From contig KV425552.1 of assembly GCA_001632425.1 (NCBI GenBank), forward strand, positions 128,899 through 192,898: a DNA stretch of 64,000 bases, read 5' to 3'. The position numbers were made by a program, and so were the translations under genes. The stretch's first letter is position 1, and each line of letters opens with the position of its first letter. Of this stretch, positions 21,226 through 33,295 are shown one piece after another. Source of the DNA: Neolentinus lepideus HHB14362 ss-1 (lineage: Eukaryota > Basidiomycota > Agaricomycetes > Gloeophyllales > Gloeophyllaceae). The notes beneath the pieces are model-generated. The model saw only the letters and a list, made by a program, of their open reading frames with translations, searched no databases and was not told the DNA's origin.

Positions 21226-23420
21226 GTTCGTTGGAGCGGAGGTGAACTCTGACTTAGACTGGCTGATGAGCAAGCACCGCTTCGAGGGGCATATTTATAC
21301 GGAGAGGAATACAAGTTTTGTTTCTTTGGAGGTGATCATAGGAACCAAATAAAGTATCGGTTTCGCAGAACAGCAGAGTCCCATGCAGCACCTCGCGCGC
21401 ATGTATTTCGGTCGTACCAAAAGCAAGATGTGCTCCTATTGGTGCAAGGTTCATCCAATGTAAACGCGAGAAGTTATGCGGCGAAGCCAATGACAAGATT
21501 GATGATATCTAGACTATGCGCCGCGATTGTATAATGATGCAAATAAAGTCATTTATGTCGTCTGCAAAAGACAAATTCGGGAGGTTTTACTCCGCCAGGA
21601 AGGCCGAGCTCTACGGTCTTGGATGACTAGGCTCGAGAACAGTTGCATTCTCCCGAGGTCCTGAGGACGGAGACCTGATGTTTGACGAAGATAGGACGAA
21701 TGGACGATAGTCTCTTGACACGCTTATGACCAATTCTGTTTTCAGTCAGCGCAGTAAATCTCCCGCGAAGAGTATCATCAACCATGAATGATGCGATTGT
21801 GACCCCAGAGAATGTCGTTGTGCAGTCGTTCAAGTCATCGAGCACGTAGAAACTTCAAATACGTAAAACAGCAGCACAGTATGAGGCCTGCAGACACAAT
21901 CGTGAAGAAACTCTGCAGCATGTTTCTCATCATCAGTATCTTCATTTGCGATACATCGGCCTTAAGGTGGTGGCGGGTGCGTCGGAACTCGGAAGAGCTC
22001 AAAGGAAGACTCCGGAACAGCAATCGACCACGTGGTCTCCAGCTTCTTCTCCTCGGCCTGAGTTTGAGTCGTGGTCCGCCGCCGCCGCCACCAAGCCATT
22101 GTCCCACTTTCCACAGGAGCGCAGTGGCCACCTTTATATTCTGCAGTAAGGAGCATTGCAATCTAGAATGGCCAGCAACGGCGGGTCGCAGTCAATAACA
22201 CCTGCACCGGTATCTCGAACTGATCCTAGAGCAAGTGACCGAGCCCTAGGTCTTTATCAGCAACTCGTCGGCAGTAACTTTGGATAAACATGGAATCGAT
22301 GTACCGATGATTCTCTTCATCAAAGCTATGAAGCTCAGAGATCCTGCGAAGCCCTTTGTACTGGGTCCTGGCGAGAATGGGGTAATTGGGCATCAGTAGT
22401 TTTTTTCTGCTCGCCTCATCGCTTGTTATAGCTGTCTCTCGTGACCTACGTTCTTTCGAGCACTCTGCCTCCATTTTTACTTTGCGCCCCGGCCATATAG
22501 GGCCTAGACACTGGCTGTCGACTCGCACACGAACAATGCGGGGTGTAACAAGGTGTCTGCTGATGCTCATCCCCGCTGTTTCCTGCAGGCCGGGCGCTAT
22601 TCAGTTGACAATCTTCTCCGAAGGAAGTCTTTCCTAGTCTCACGACTAGGTCCAAGTGCTCGGACTGTTTTCTGAATCTCGATGGTCTCTCCTTTTCCCG
22701 GGTGTTTGTCATCCATTGCATTTCATCCGCCACTTAGTGCTCCGGGATGCCACGCCCTACCGCCTCAGTAGTAGGAATTCCCTGATAACCCGGTGAGTAT
22801 TCCAGCCGTCGAGCCTTTGCAGCATTATCGTATAATCATCCTATTGAAAGCAGGCTGCCCCTATCTGACTCCCCAGAGGCTGGTTTCATGCAATACCAAT
22901 GGAACGAATCAATCACGCACTAGCTGGTATGACACCCACAATAGCTATATGGACGATGCATGGCCATGGCCGTCGCAGCATCTATTGCTAGGCATGATGT
23001 CAATATCCTCCGCAAGAGGGACACGCAGGCTTAATATACCGCAGGTTTAGAAGACGCATGCTCTCCAGGTTACCATGACCACGTACGCAGGAATATTGCA
23101 GGACTGTTACTAGATTCTTAATTTAGCGGATAACACATTCATGTACCAGAGCTAGATGATCTGCGGATACACACGCTCGTCCTTGCTTCTGTTGCCGTGC
23201 CATGTCCCGAATGCTCCTCACTGGCACCCACTTGCATTCTCGTTACAAATATGAGTCTATTTCCAGAGCAAGGAAGGGTTAGGAGCGTGTTCATGATGTG
23301 CCTGGCTACACCATATAGCGCACAATGTCCGCTAGAGAGTCGAGCGTTTGGGTGAATACTGTTTCGAATTTCATCGTTTCATACATCATACATTGGTTTA
23401 CCCATGGATACGTCCGGAAT
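21226..23420. other. Intergenic, no firm gene
   Basis: Several frames of 80-130 residues exist (for example 21812-22198), but none has recognisable motifs or consistent splice context. A frame at 22850-23047 holds two spaced Cys residues and faintly recalls exon 3 of the cysteine-rich family, but no matching upstream exons were found. Confidence 0.4.
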
Positions 23421-24010
23421 TCAAGAAGTGAGGGCGTAGGAATTATCCTTGAAGTCGAATACAAACGAGCTATAAATCCGATACACATGTTGTCAATCGC
23501 AACATAGCCCGATGACGCAATAGGAAGATGAACATACTCTTCGATGAGAGGGAATATATATTTCTGAAAATGAGATCAGTACATTGCCATGAGATGAGAT
23601 CGAATACATGCATACCTTGAACGCCTGATGAGCTGGGTCCACATCACAGTAGTAGTCGCGTGAGGCCTCGTCCGGGAAGGTCAGAATGAAGGTTTGCTAA
23701 CGAGACGTATCGATATCGGCATGAGCCATCCTCTCAGAGTATGCGCAAAAAGCGTACTTGCAGGCCCTTGGTCCTCCCCTCTGTGCTATTGTTGGCTCCG
23801 CCCACAAAGCTCACAATGTAAGGTGTTCCCTTGCCAGTTTCAAGCTTGCACTCGTCTTTGAGTGCTTGGAACTTGCGGGATGCCTCTACATTTCTCTTGT
23901 TAGATATGACTAACTAGATGATCGAATGATGTTCGACGGGTGAACCCACCAGGGGCAACAGCTGGGTCCTTGTATTTGAACGATACGATGTGAATGATAG
24001 GTCCGGACAT
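23421..24010 (-). CDS. Dabb (stress-responsive A/B barrel) protein
   Basis: Five exons (24010-23950, 23885-23758, 23696-23616, 23563-23538, 23469-23421) give 114 residues. The chain starts MSGPIIHIVSFKYKD, the first strand with the conserved HIVxFK pattern. It continues with SFVGGANNSTEGRTKGL, then TFILTFPDEASRDYYCDVDP with AHQAFK, and ends FVFDFKDNSYALTS. These are the hallmarks of Dabb dimers of about 110 residues. The family includes small fungal cytosolic proteins linked to stress and aromatic compound chemistry. The 26-nt fourth exon and the last intron were set by the FVFDF ending. Reading through instead gives a hydrophobic tail unlike the family. Confidence 0.85.
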
Positions 24011-25141
24011 GGCGGTGACTTATTGCCAACTCTTCAACCGTCAACGCGGTAGATAACTGAAGGATCATATCATATACTACTGCTTAATAATTACCATCCG
24101 GAAATAGCGTGCCGAACGGAGTAGCAATCGATCCCACCCCGGAAGCCTGGAGGATGGATGGTGCACGTGAACTGGCCTAAGCATCGCAGACGCGAAGGAG
24201 GAAGCGGTGAATCTGAGACTTTCGAGATTGCTTTATCCAAAAGATATATTTTCCTCAAGCAAGTGTCTTGCTCAACCCTCCTTGTGTAGCTGTGGGAATT
24301 TTTAATCTCACGCCACCGCCGCGTAATTTGAACGCGTCGCCATCCGGGTCGTTCTTTGTCTCAAAGTCGACTGGTCGTTAAGTATTCTTAATTTTGATCC
24401 TCAACGACATCGCGAACTATTCGAAGGGGAACAAATCAGACCGGTCTCACTTTCTGGCTGGTCACTGACTCTACCGAAGTGGTCAGATCCTCTATGGAAC
24501 CTGCATACCTACGTTGACCACGCCAACCCGTGGATGTGCATGTGATGACACGGACGGACTCGTTCTAGCCGCAAATATTCAGTCACGTTTTACGATTGGA
24601 AAGCGTAGCCAGCCCAGGTGACTACTGCTCGAGTGGATAGCAAAGAAACGTCCGATTTAACGTCACGAAAATAGCGCGGAAAGCGAAAGTTGAATAGAAG
24701 GAATTCGAACCACGAGGAACGCCTAACGATGACTCCAGAGCCTAGAGGTCCTCACGACGCAGAGCTTGCTGTGGCCAAGTCTGTCCCGAAGTGCGCCGGT
24801 TTGGCGTCGCTCAGTCTCCCACTGGATGCAATCCGTGCTTTCCTAACAACTTGAAACGTATCGTTATTTGGAGATATCTGTGCTTTGTATAAAGAAGCGT
24901 AATAGTTCGAGATTCGATGGAGTCTGGTGTGTTCAAACGCATACACGTGCCGGGCTCGCTGCGAGATACTCCTGCATCTCGGAGGAGGATGAACTCGAGA
25001 TCGTTTGTCGACACCATGGAAGACCTGTCATTTGCCCACGGCGAAGGTGGCGAGCTCACAATGACACGTAACAGGGACAGGCATCCGCGCCTGTATATGA
25101 AAAATATAGGTTGGAACTGATGTGGAATTCGGTCAAATTGC
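24011..25141. other. Intergenic, no gene seen
   Basis: Only frames shorter than about 110 residues occur, with no motifs. A GGTTCGAATTCC word near 24705 (minus strand) resembles a tRNA B box, but no tRNA fold can be drawn around it. Confidence 0.5.
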
Positions 25142-25615
25142 ATGGCCAATGCATGCCTTTCGGACGAAGTAATCTTAGAGATATTTCCGGAGGAATTTAG
25201 TCGCCTGAAACGCCAATGAGACCCAGGTCATTACGTCTCGTAGTGGCATCGACAAGTTCAATATCCTCTGCTTGAGGCCATCTCCAAGAAGGTGCCTGCG
25301 TCCTGACCATCCACGTCTTGTCAGGCAATGGCAACTATCCGGAAATGGACCTCGGATTAGATGACGCCTAAGAAAATATACCTGGGAGGTTTCTTGTATC
25401 GTCTCAAAGCACGCTGCAGTCGCTCTTCCGAACGTTCTGGACGGCTGCTTTAAGCCGGGAATCAGCCCGCTCGCTGAATTACACTTCCCTCAATTGAAGC
25501 ACCTCACATTAGCTGGAATGGGGTTTGATCGAGACTCACCAATCGAAACGTTTATTCTTCGCCGTAAGGGAGCACTGGAGCGACTCACACTCAGAATGTG
25601 TTCCATGGCTCGTTA
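25142..25615 (+). pseudogene. F-box/LRR gene relic
   Basis: The start MANACLSDEVILEIF is a typical Agaricomycete F-box opening, but the frame stops after about 25 codons. A later segment encodes ELHFPQLKHLTLAGMG and an F-ILRRKGALERLTLRMC block, the usual leucine-rich part of these proteins, and is again ended by a stop at 25613-25615. No set of introns rescues a continuous frame. I read it as a decayed F-box gene. Confidence 0.55.
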
Positions 25616-26024
25616 GACATTGCTCCACGGGTCACACGGAAAAATATGCTCATCAAATTCGCAGGCGAATTGCTATCTTTAAAGGAGGTGGAGGCTGTTG
25701 ACTGTCATTATCAATTATAGAGCGAAGGAGACTTCTGTTTTGACGAACCTGTGTGAGAATTAGAGGACGATGTAAGTGAAGCTTTCATGACGGAGGATTT
25801 AACAGCTCTAAGGGTGCTTGAAAACGCTGTACGTCAGCGGCAGGTCATGACAAGTAGTGATCATTCTGCCGATGTGGCATTTACGTGTCGTTGTGGTATG
25901 ATTCTTGAAGTAGTTTAACCTTTGGTTGGTCTAGACCTCTATATCTGCCATGATCATACAGCGCCTCTCTATAGCAGTGTGTAACCGCCTCAGACATTTC
26001 GTGTGAACCTAGTGAACGGAAAGA

Positions 26025-27006
26025 TTATACGAAATGCGCACCATCAATCCTAATATCGCTTCCAGTCATAAAACTCCCCGCATCGCTCGCCAGTAAAACC
26101 ACCGCGCCACACAGCTCCTCCGGCTTGCCCATCCTACCCATTGGTGTCCTCTCATTCCATATCCTCCGCGCCTCAATCAGATGGTCACCCTCGTTCAGTA
26201 CGGTATCCATGTATCCTGGAGAGATAGAGTTCACGCGGATCCCATGCTGCGCCCACTCGGCTGCGAGGTGTCTGGTCAGGTGGAGTACGCCCGCTTTGGA
26301 GACATTATACGCTGCTTGGGGTTGCGGGTAGTTGATGGTGTGGCCGGACATGGAGGCAATGAGGACGATGGAGCCTAGGGTGGATTTGGAGATCATGCTC
26401 CTACGTAACGTTCAAGTCGATGCTGTTATGATGAGGAATGAAGAGGACAATGATGCGTACTTAGCCACCGCCCTTGCACAAACCAAGCTCCCAGTCAAGT
26501 TCACCTCAATAATCTTATTCCACTGCTCCATTCCCATCTCCAGCGTATCCACTACTCCCACAATACCCGCACAACATAGCAATATCTCTACCCCTCCCAA
26601 TTCACCAACCACACTCTCCACCGCCTCGGTAGTCATCATCTCGTCGGCGACATTGACTCCCTTGAATGTAATGTTCGTATTGGGGAAGGTTGCGGAGAGC
26701 GATGATGCGGCGGCTTCGCCTGTTTCGAGGTCGCGGTCGAAGATGCAGAGACCAGAAAGGCCGTGTTCGAGCAGAGCCCTGGAAGTGGTATAGCCTAGGC
26801 CACGGGCACCTCCGGTGACTGTTGAGTGATCAGATTAGGTACAGGGAAGATGAGATATCAGCAACATTCATACCGATGGCTCTCTTGCCAGCTAAGGAGA
26901 ACCGGGCTCGCGCGCGCTCTTCAGGAGCTTGAGGAAGTGGGACAGGTAGGACAGGTTCCTCGGGACTTCGGAAGTAGATTTTGGCAAGAGGCTGGGGATC
27001 AGACAT
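26025..27006 (-). CDS. Short-chain dehydrogenase/reductase
   Basis: Three exons (27006-26874, 26818-26461, 26400-26025) give 288 residues. The Rossmann cofactor motif is VTGGARGLG, with FDRD at the end of the second strand. The structural Asn motif is CCAGI. The catalytic Ser lies in IVLIASMSG and the catalytic pair in YNVSKAG (Tyr-x3-Lys). The ending DIRIDGAHFV is usual for classical SDRs. An N-terminal extension of about 40 residues is Pro-rich. The overall pattern is closest in memory to fungal mannitol/arabinitol dehydrogenases and sorbose reductases, but substrate cannot be assigned from sequence alone. Confidence 0.88.
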
Positions 27007-27193
27007 TATTGGGAAGCTCAACACTCAGGCTGATGAGGTGCTTGCGATTGATCGCTTGAATGCGGGGGTGATAATGATCGATCAGCATCGTCATGTGATC
27101 TAATTAGAAGCCTCGGCGCGTGTATCCGCGAGATAACAGTACTCTGTCATCCCAAAGTAATAATCCAATATGTTGTAATGAGGCTCGTACATA

Positions 27194-28167
27194 TCATTGC
27201 CCTGAATCTCCTGCAGCGTCCTCCACTACCTCGACCGGATGGCGTTTTCGCCATTCTGCAAGCCCCGCTTCCAGTGTGCGCTCGTCTGTGCCATGAAGGA
27301 CCAAGCAAAACGTCACTCCTTGGTGAAACAAAATAATGAAATGTGCAACACAAGAAGCTTTGACGCTTACCAAGAGCTTCGACTTCCTTATTTCTATGCT
27401 CGTCGTCAAAGAATAACTACCCCACAAGGCAATGGCTTAGGGTAACATTTGAGGCGAAGGCTATGGTTACGCACCATTTCAGAGTATGGCAGTCCAGTTT
27501 TCTGATGCAGCTTCTTGAAATGCGCTATCTTCGAGCCTAATATAGAACAATTGTCAAGACCCAACTATGTCTTCTTTATGGTCGACCTTCCTGGGTATAT
27601 TTCCATCTGGTCAAAGAACTCTATGGCGGGTGTCGGTGAGCCGTGGTTCTCACCTGCTCTTGGCGGGACAAGGAGGAGTTGAAGAGCACGTCTGGCTCTA
27701 ACATGAAATGCGCATTGTGGGGTTGCAGATGAAATTGCGAGAAGGGAAGGACGTACAGGTCGGGAGCGGATGTACGGGAACATGCAGCAATCGTCACATC
27801 GGCCGCACGGAGACGGTGAAGGATCTGGGGAACTTCGCGGTAGAATTCTATCTTGTTGTTGTATCTGTAAGGATATTTCGTGCCATGCCATTCAACTGCA
27901 GTATCGCGGGCTAGACGCACCTATCGAGAACCTGATTCAAAGTGTTTCCCTCCCTCCGTAGCGGAGCTGAGACAGGCGCATGTAAGCACTCCCCTTGAAA
28001 AGATGTACTCCTTGATGTACTTGCAAGTAACGTGGGTATCTATCCACAAAGCCCATAAGGTGTAGCTGAGACATCGTGCACGGTCTGAATCAGTCAGAGA
28101 AAAGTTTACGTCGCAGATTTACGAACTCTAGGTCAAACGCAATGAGCTTGGGCATTCGGGTCGTCAT
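27194..28167 (-). CDS. MDP-1-like HAD phosphatase, with a probable 4-nt frame break
   Basis: Small exons on the minus strand (28167-28127, 28065-28025, 27966-27921, 27864-27757, 27697-27654, 27620-about 27591, 27536 onward, to 27194) encode a magnesium-dependent phosphatase 1-like protein of about 200 residues. The nucleophile motif is FDLDYTLW, followed by DTHVTSPLRREG, IEFYREVPQIL, AACSRTSAPDLARRA, EIYPG, SKIAHFKKLHQKTG and LFFDDEHRNKEV. Intron 2 appears to use a GCAAGT donor. The intron after EIYPG is abnormal. The natural GT (27586-27585) lies 4 nt beyond the point that keeps the frame, so normal splicing would shift the frame before SKIAHF. The gene may be broken, polymorphic or affected by a sequencing error. 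Confidence 0.75.
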
Positions 28168-28493
28168 GGTGTCTAGATATAAAATGCAGTTGTGGACTCT
28201 AGTAACTTTCTATCGATGTCTGGGGCGGATAACAAAAGCGAGGCGAAGGATGGCGCCTGGGGAAGAAGCTTGAGTGTGGCAAGGGCAATTACCGTAGAAA
28301 ATATCGCTCCTTCTCTTTCCCAGACGTCCATCATGTCTCGCTGCTTTCCTTAAGTGCTTGAGCTCGTAGTTTTCGACGTTCGCTATCATCTGTAGTGGAA
28401 AGATATACCAAAGGCAAAGTTCAAAGGACAATCGCCTTTCGCTAGCTTCGTATCGTACTCCATCCCCTTACTTTAGAAGGAACGCTCTTTGCA
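28168..28493. promoter_or_regulatory. Shared divergent promoter region
   Basis: 326 bp separate the start codons of the phosphatase gene (minus) and the cyclin-fold gene (plus). No clear TATA box is seen. Confidence 0.4.
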
Positions 28494-31400
28494 ATGTCGG
28501 CACCTGAAACTGAACATTCTGTATCCCTCCTCTCCGATGGGAGCCATACAATCCAATTCCCTCGCTCATTTTACACGGAAGACTTCTCGTTCCGGTCGAA
28601 CAGTCAGGGCGGACGCGCATATAGCCAGGCTTCAAGCCCGTATGAGGTAGGAGTGGACGGACTAATGAAGGACAACCCTGGTAGACTTTATAACTACCCC
28701 TCGGATGACCTTGGATACCAAGGAGAAGTCGCTAACCCGCTCTTGTCGTCGTTTGGACAATCCTCGTCCTCGCCAGTACCTGCTAGTAGTCCCTCAGGAT
28801 ACGATGCCTTGCCAATCTCGAGCACGCCTGATCTCTCTCCGTCTGCTTCTAGTCCTCTCTTGAGCTCGGAGCCTGATTATCTGGGCGTCTCCGACGACCG
28901 TGGACCGGAAGAGCGGATTGATCCCTCGACCACGAGCAGGCCCAGTGAAATAGACGCTGTGAATATAAAGGCACCCTCTGGCGGATCCTCAATGGACTCG
29001 AGGGTCTCTGATCCCTATGGAGGATCAACGACCGACTATCTTGGTGACGATGATACCTCTTCGGAAGGCTCTGGCTCTACGCACAGTTACAAATCTAGGG
29101 TAGATGGAAATGCCAGTCAGTACATAGAAGATGACGGTAACCCTCTGAAGAGAAAGCGGAACTCACAAGAATCGCTTGGGTCCACTAGAACTGCTTACGC
29201 TGATCAGGCCACCCCGTCTGCTGATTTCAGAGCCGCCGGTCCTCAAGAGACCTACGAAATCGTTCTTAGGAAAAAAGCCAAGACAGTGACCGAACGACAG
29301 TGTTCCACAGGTACTATCCCTGGAATCAGTATTCAAAAGAGAACATATGCACAGCACGAATTTACCGCAGGAACGAACACACCGTCTGAAGACGGCTCTA
29401 TGTCCGAGGATGCTTCTATGTCTGAGGATGCGTCTATGTCTGATAATGCTTCGGGCTTCGATGATGGATATGCTCATGGCTGGGTGACACCGTATGGCAT
29501 GACCGACGAAGAGCGATCTTTCGCCTCCCAGCTCGATGAACTCCTTCTAGATATCTTAGATCGCCGGGCTCGAGGCCTCTCTCCGAGAAGATACTACCAC
29601 ACGTACTTGGACAACCTGGCCACGCCTACTAACGACTCTATTGTCCGCACGCCTGTTCTAGAGAATCATCCTAGCCAGCGGGACGTCGCTTTCCTGCGCG
29701 AACTGGACAGGAGATTGCAGAAAGTGGTCAACAACCGCGGTAGCCACTCTGAGACGGTGGCAACTGGCCAATCAGGGGCCTCCGACGCCTCGTGCGACAT
29801 TATACAGCAGTCTCTCTGTTTCTCACCCTCCTCTACCTCTACCACCATCATGTCTCGAGCTCGAGCTCGCGACGAATGTTCTGTCGGTGCCAGTGACCTT
29901 CGCCTTGAACCGATGGAAGGAAAAGGGCATCTGCATGCACATCCCGACAGTCACAATAGTGACGTGACGAGTCTGAAGCGAAAACGAGGCTTGTCGCCAG
30001 ATGATGGTGTCAGGGCTTCGCGTCGAGGTGGTCCCGACAGTGATGATGTTGGAGTTGGGCGCTATGGAGACCTACCAACGAAGACTGCCACTCTCCGTAA
30101 GCAGGAGTCGATGCAGTCCCAGAGATCCTTTGTTCCCAGAGAGGTTCGCTGATGATTCCTTCGACGTTTCATTTTTTGCTGACATCGCCTTGATGAAAGC
30201 CTCTGATACTTTTAAACCTCAACTCCGCCTCCATCTCGAGGCAGGGCTCATCCTCCACGGCATATTCATACTATACCGACTCTGATTATACATCGACCCA
30301 GACAGCGACAGGGCCGTCGTCGCCCCCAGTCCCCATCATCGCGCCTCCTCCATTTGAATTTATTCCGAAACACCCGCTCAGTGAGCAGGAGGCTGCAGAG
30401 GTCCGACTGATCACACTCGTCGAGCGGGAGAAGGCACAGCGTAAGCGCGAGGGCTTCCATGTTCGTGCTGGCGTCGTCCCGAAGCTGCACGAGCTTGGGA
30501 CCTGCACCCCCAAGGAGCCCTCGGAGGGTGGCTCGAGCTCGAGCGGTCGGTCGAGCCCAGTGCAACCTAGCCGCTTCACCTCCACTCGCGTTACCTGCAC
30601 ACACGATTCGGAGACTATGAACCGCCCAGACTGCGGCTACGACGACCGGTATAATTACAGTGCGGAGTTTGAGATTGGTCTACTTATGGACGATGAAATG
30701 AGGATGGACCACATTCAGTGGATTCTGACCGTATGTACCCTGGTTTCCCCTAGAACCGTGTTGAACATAACTGATGAGACGCCTAGGCCTTGCCAAACCC
30801 TCCGCCTGCCAAGGCATCACAAGCTCTGGTGCAATCAAACGAGCAATTGCGAGAGCAGCTCACAGAGTCGCCCGAGACACGGTTTTGTGCTGCATACATG
30901 TTCTTGCGTTACATACATGTGTTGGTACACGAACCGTCACCGGCAGGTTTTCCTCAGAGCGACTCCTTCAAGGAGGCAAGGAGATATTTACTCCAGGACA
31001 CCGCTTTAGCTTGTTTGGCCATCAGTGTGAAGGTGAGGATAATTGTTCTAATGGTCATTGACCACGCTAATTCGCGTACTTGGCGATGCTATGGCAGTTC
31101 TACCGCGATTTTCTTCCTCCGCTGTATCCAGTACTTGCCGCGGAGTTCCTACGCATGGCGCGAAGTCCGAAGTCCAACCTGAGTGAATTTGAGGCGCGTG
31201 GACGTGTTTATCTACTGATCTCGCGATCTAACCAATGTATTAGATGGCTCAAAGGGACGTTTTAGAAGCTCTCTCATTCACCGTGGCGGGTAATTGTCCT
31301 GCCGCATATATGGAGGAGATTTACCATTCCTTAGAGGGATCTGCCTTGGAGCAGCTCATGCTAATAGAGGATGGCCTGTGGAAGAGCGTGCAGGATGAAG

Positions 31401-31771
31401 CGTTCAAACGGCTCTTCGACGCTCTTTATGACACGGACGTTCTCCAATTTCCAGTCTCCCTGCTCACCGTGGCATCACTGTTTGAGGCCCTGATCGATGC
31501 CATGGCGGAGAAATATAGCAAACCTCAAAGAGATTTCCCATCCATCCCGGGCGCGGAACTTACGCTAGAAGAAGAGGTCAAGATGTTGAAAAAGTGCCGA
31601 AAGCATGCTGAGGAACAGTTGGAAACCGTTAGGCTCGACATCCAAGAGCTTTGTCACATCTCAGAGGTATGCGATATTTTGGTCGGCGTGGTTCACTTCG
31701 ATGCTGACTTACTTTGGCACTAGGCTGACTTGCAGAATTGTCGAAAGTGGTTGTCTTGTGTTACCGATTAA
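28494..31771 (+). CDS. Large protein with C-terminal cyclin-like fold
   Basis: Exons 28494-30143, 30200-30730, 30787-31032, 31098-31193, 31244-31666 and 31724-31771, all phase 0, give 997 residues. The first 700 or so are Ser/Asp/Pro-rich and disordered, with basic KRKR patches (NPLKRKRN, LKRKRGLSPD) and a 15-nt coding tandem repeat (MSEDAS units near 29400). The C-terminal part reads as a cyclin box: FCAAYMFLRYIHVLV, LLQDTALACLAISVKFYRD, LAAEFLRMA, FEMAQRDVLEALSF. The last exons form a charged coiled-coil-like end. The link between exons 1 and 2 uses a weak GTTCGC donor, so two separate genes (28494-30152 and a cyclin gene starting near 30200) are possible. The donor after FE would be GCGCGT. 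Partner kinase unknown. Confidence 0.65.
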
Positions 31772-33295
31772 AGCTGCATCATCTTTTCATTGCTTTTCTG
31801 TCGCAATAGCAGCCTAATGGATGGATGTTGTATCTGGGATAGGAGTATCGTACCCACTGTTGTACTGTTGTAATGTCAATGTAATCCGCCAGCGTTATTG
31901 TTTGCTGCAAGCCTGATACTCCTGTGCTTGTCAAATTCCAGAGATACAATTTCTCCTAGACGAGTTCTCGTTCTTCATGCAAACGTTTTCTGTGGCGCTG
32001 CTCGAGGACGTCCGGGAGTTTGGTCTTTTTACCTCAACGCGCGGACTCACCGTCCCACATCTGTACAAATGATTGCGCACCGAATTGCGGTCGGCACGTT
32101 AGGAAGATACACAAAAATGCTATCAAACAATGCGATCGCAACATTCCACATAAGATGCTGCGATCGTAGACTACGATATATGAGAGGTAACCTTGCGATT
32201 AGACTATGATCGTTTCCCTTAAAAGCCCGGCCTGAGCCCACTGCTTCCAGTAGACTTGAAGGGTGTCTTCGAAGAACCAACTGTCCATGCTATGTGTATG
32301 ATTCCTTGTAAAGTAAGTGACATGGGAGGGGCTGCATGTGTATAGTATAGTAGGCTGTGAGTCTAGGAAAGCTTTAAAATTAGTGGTTTATAAGAGATCA
32401 TGTTCAATGCTTCAGACAAAAGAGAGAATCCTTTCACTTTTATTTCTCATGATTCACAGCGAGTGAGATGACAGATGTTAATAAACCATGTTTTCAAACA
32501 TTGAATTATCTACTAAACCCTAGATGATACAGCTGATCCACTCTAGAGATCAAAAGGAAAGAAACAGATATATTCTGTGGTATATCGAACACTTCCACAA
32601 TATATCGCGCCCTAGGAGCATTCACTGATGTAGTCATTACCAGTCTTAAGTATCCGGTCAGCATGGAAAGTACGAAGTGCTGGCTTTCCTTACCATCATG
32701 TCAAACTACGGTCTAACCCATGCAAGTGCGCATTGTAAGCCAGAAGGTGCACCGGAAATGGGAATTCCGGCCTGGGAAGCTCGGCACGGCCGGCGGGACC
32801 TCAAGCCGGGACGGCGGGCCCTCTACAACCGGCCTACAAGAGCTTTGGTCCGGCCAACTTCCCGGCAAAGGGCTCGGCTTAGCCCGGCTGACGGCCTGAG
32901 GCCGGGCCATGTGGTGATTCAAGTTGCCCCTGCATTGGATCGTCAGTACTATCTAGAAACCATTCGATGTCAACATAGCAGTACAAAGCTTTCTATAATA
33001 ATGAGTGCTAAATGACTTGCAATCTGCTACGGCGACGGATACACAGAAGTTATGAATGCCTGAATCGCAAGGTCGGAACTCACTTCCGATCGTACATTTC
33101 ATAGGGAAATAACCCCTTTCTTGCGAATTGCAATGCGATCAAATACACTCTCCCACATGATTCATGCTGCCGATCCGTACCAGTCGGTTTGTCAGGCACT
33201 ATAACTTATAAGCACTTGGACTGTTAGCGGGGCCCCGCACATCTACTGCTCCAAGTCTGCCTTACATGACTATATCATAACACCGCTAAACTCGA
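31772..33295. other. Intergenic with GC-rich block
   Basis: Mostly AT-rich with no gene. A GC-rich island at about 32757-32912 is described separately. Confidence 0.45.
32757..32912. repeat. GC-rich CCGG-word block
   Basis: A 155-bp island stands out from AT-rich surroundings and is dense in GCCGGG, CCGGCC and GGCCGG words in both orientations. It could be the core of a MITE or a long terminal repeat fragment. No termini or target duplication were found. Confidence 0.3.

Noticed and set aside
22793..23050. Possible fifth cysteine-rich family member
   Set aside because: Two Cys with suitable spacing are present but no 17-nt first exon, A-C-x-C block or TATA box could be found upstream.
24690..24790. 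Possible tRNA on the minus strand (GGTTCGAATTCC word)
   Set aside because: The T-stem does not pair and no acceptor or anticodon arm can be drawn at the right distance.
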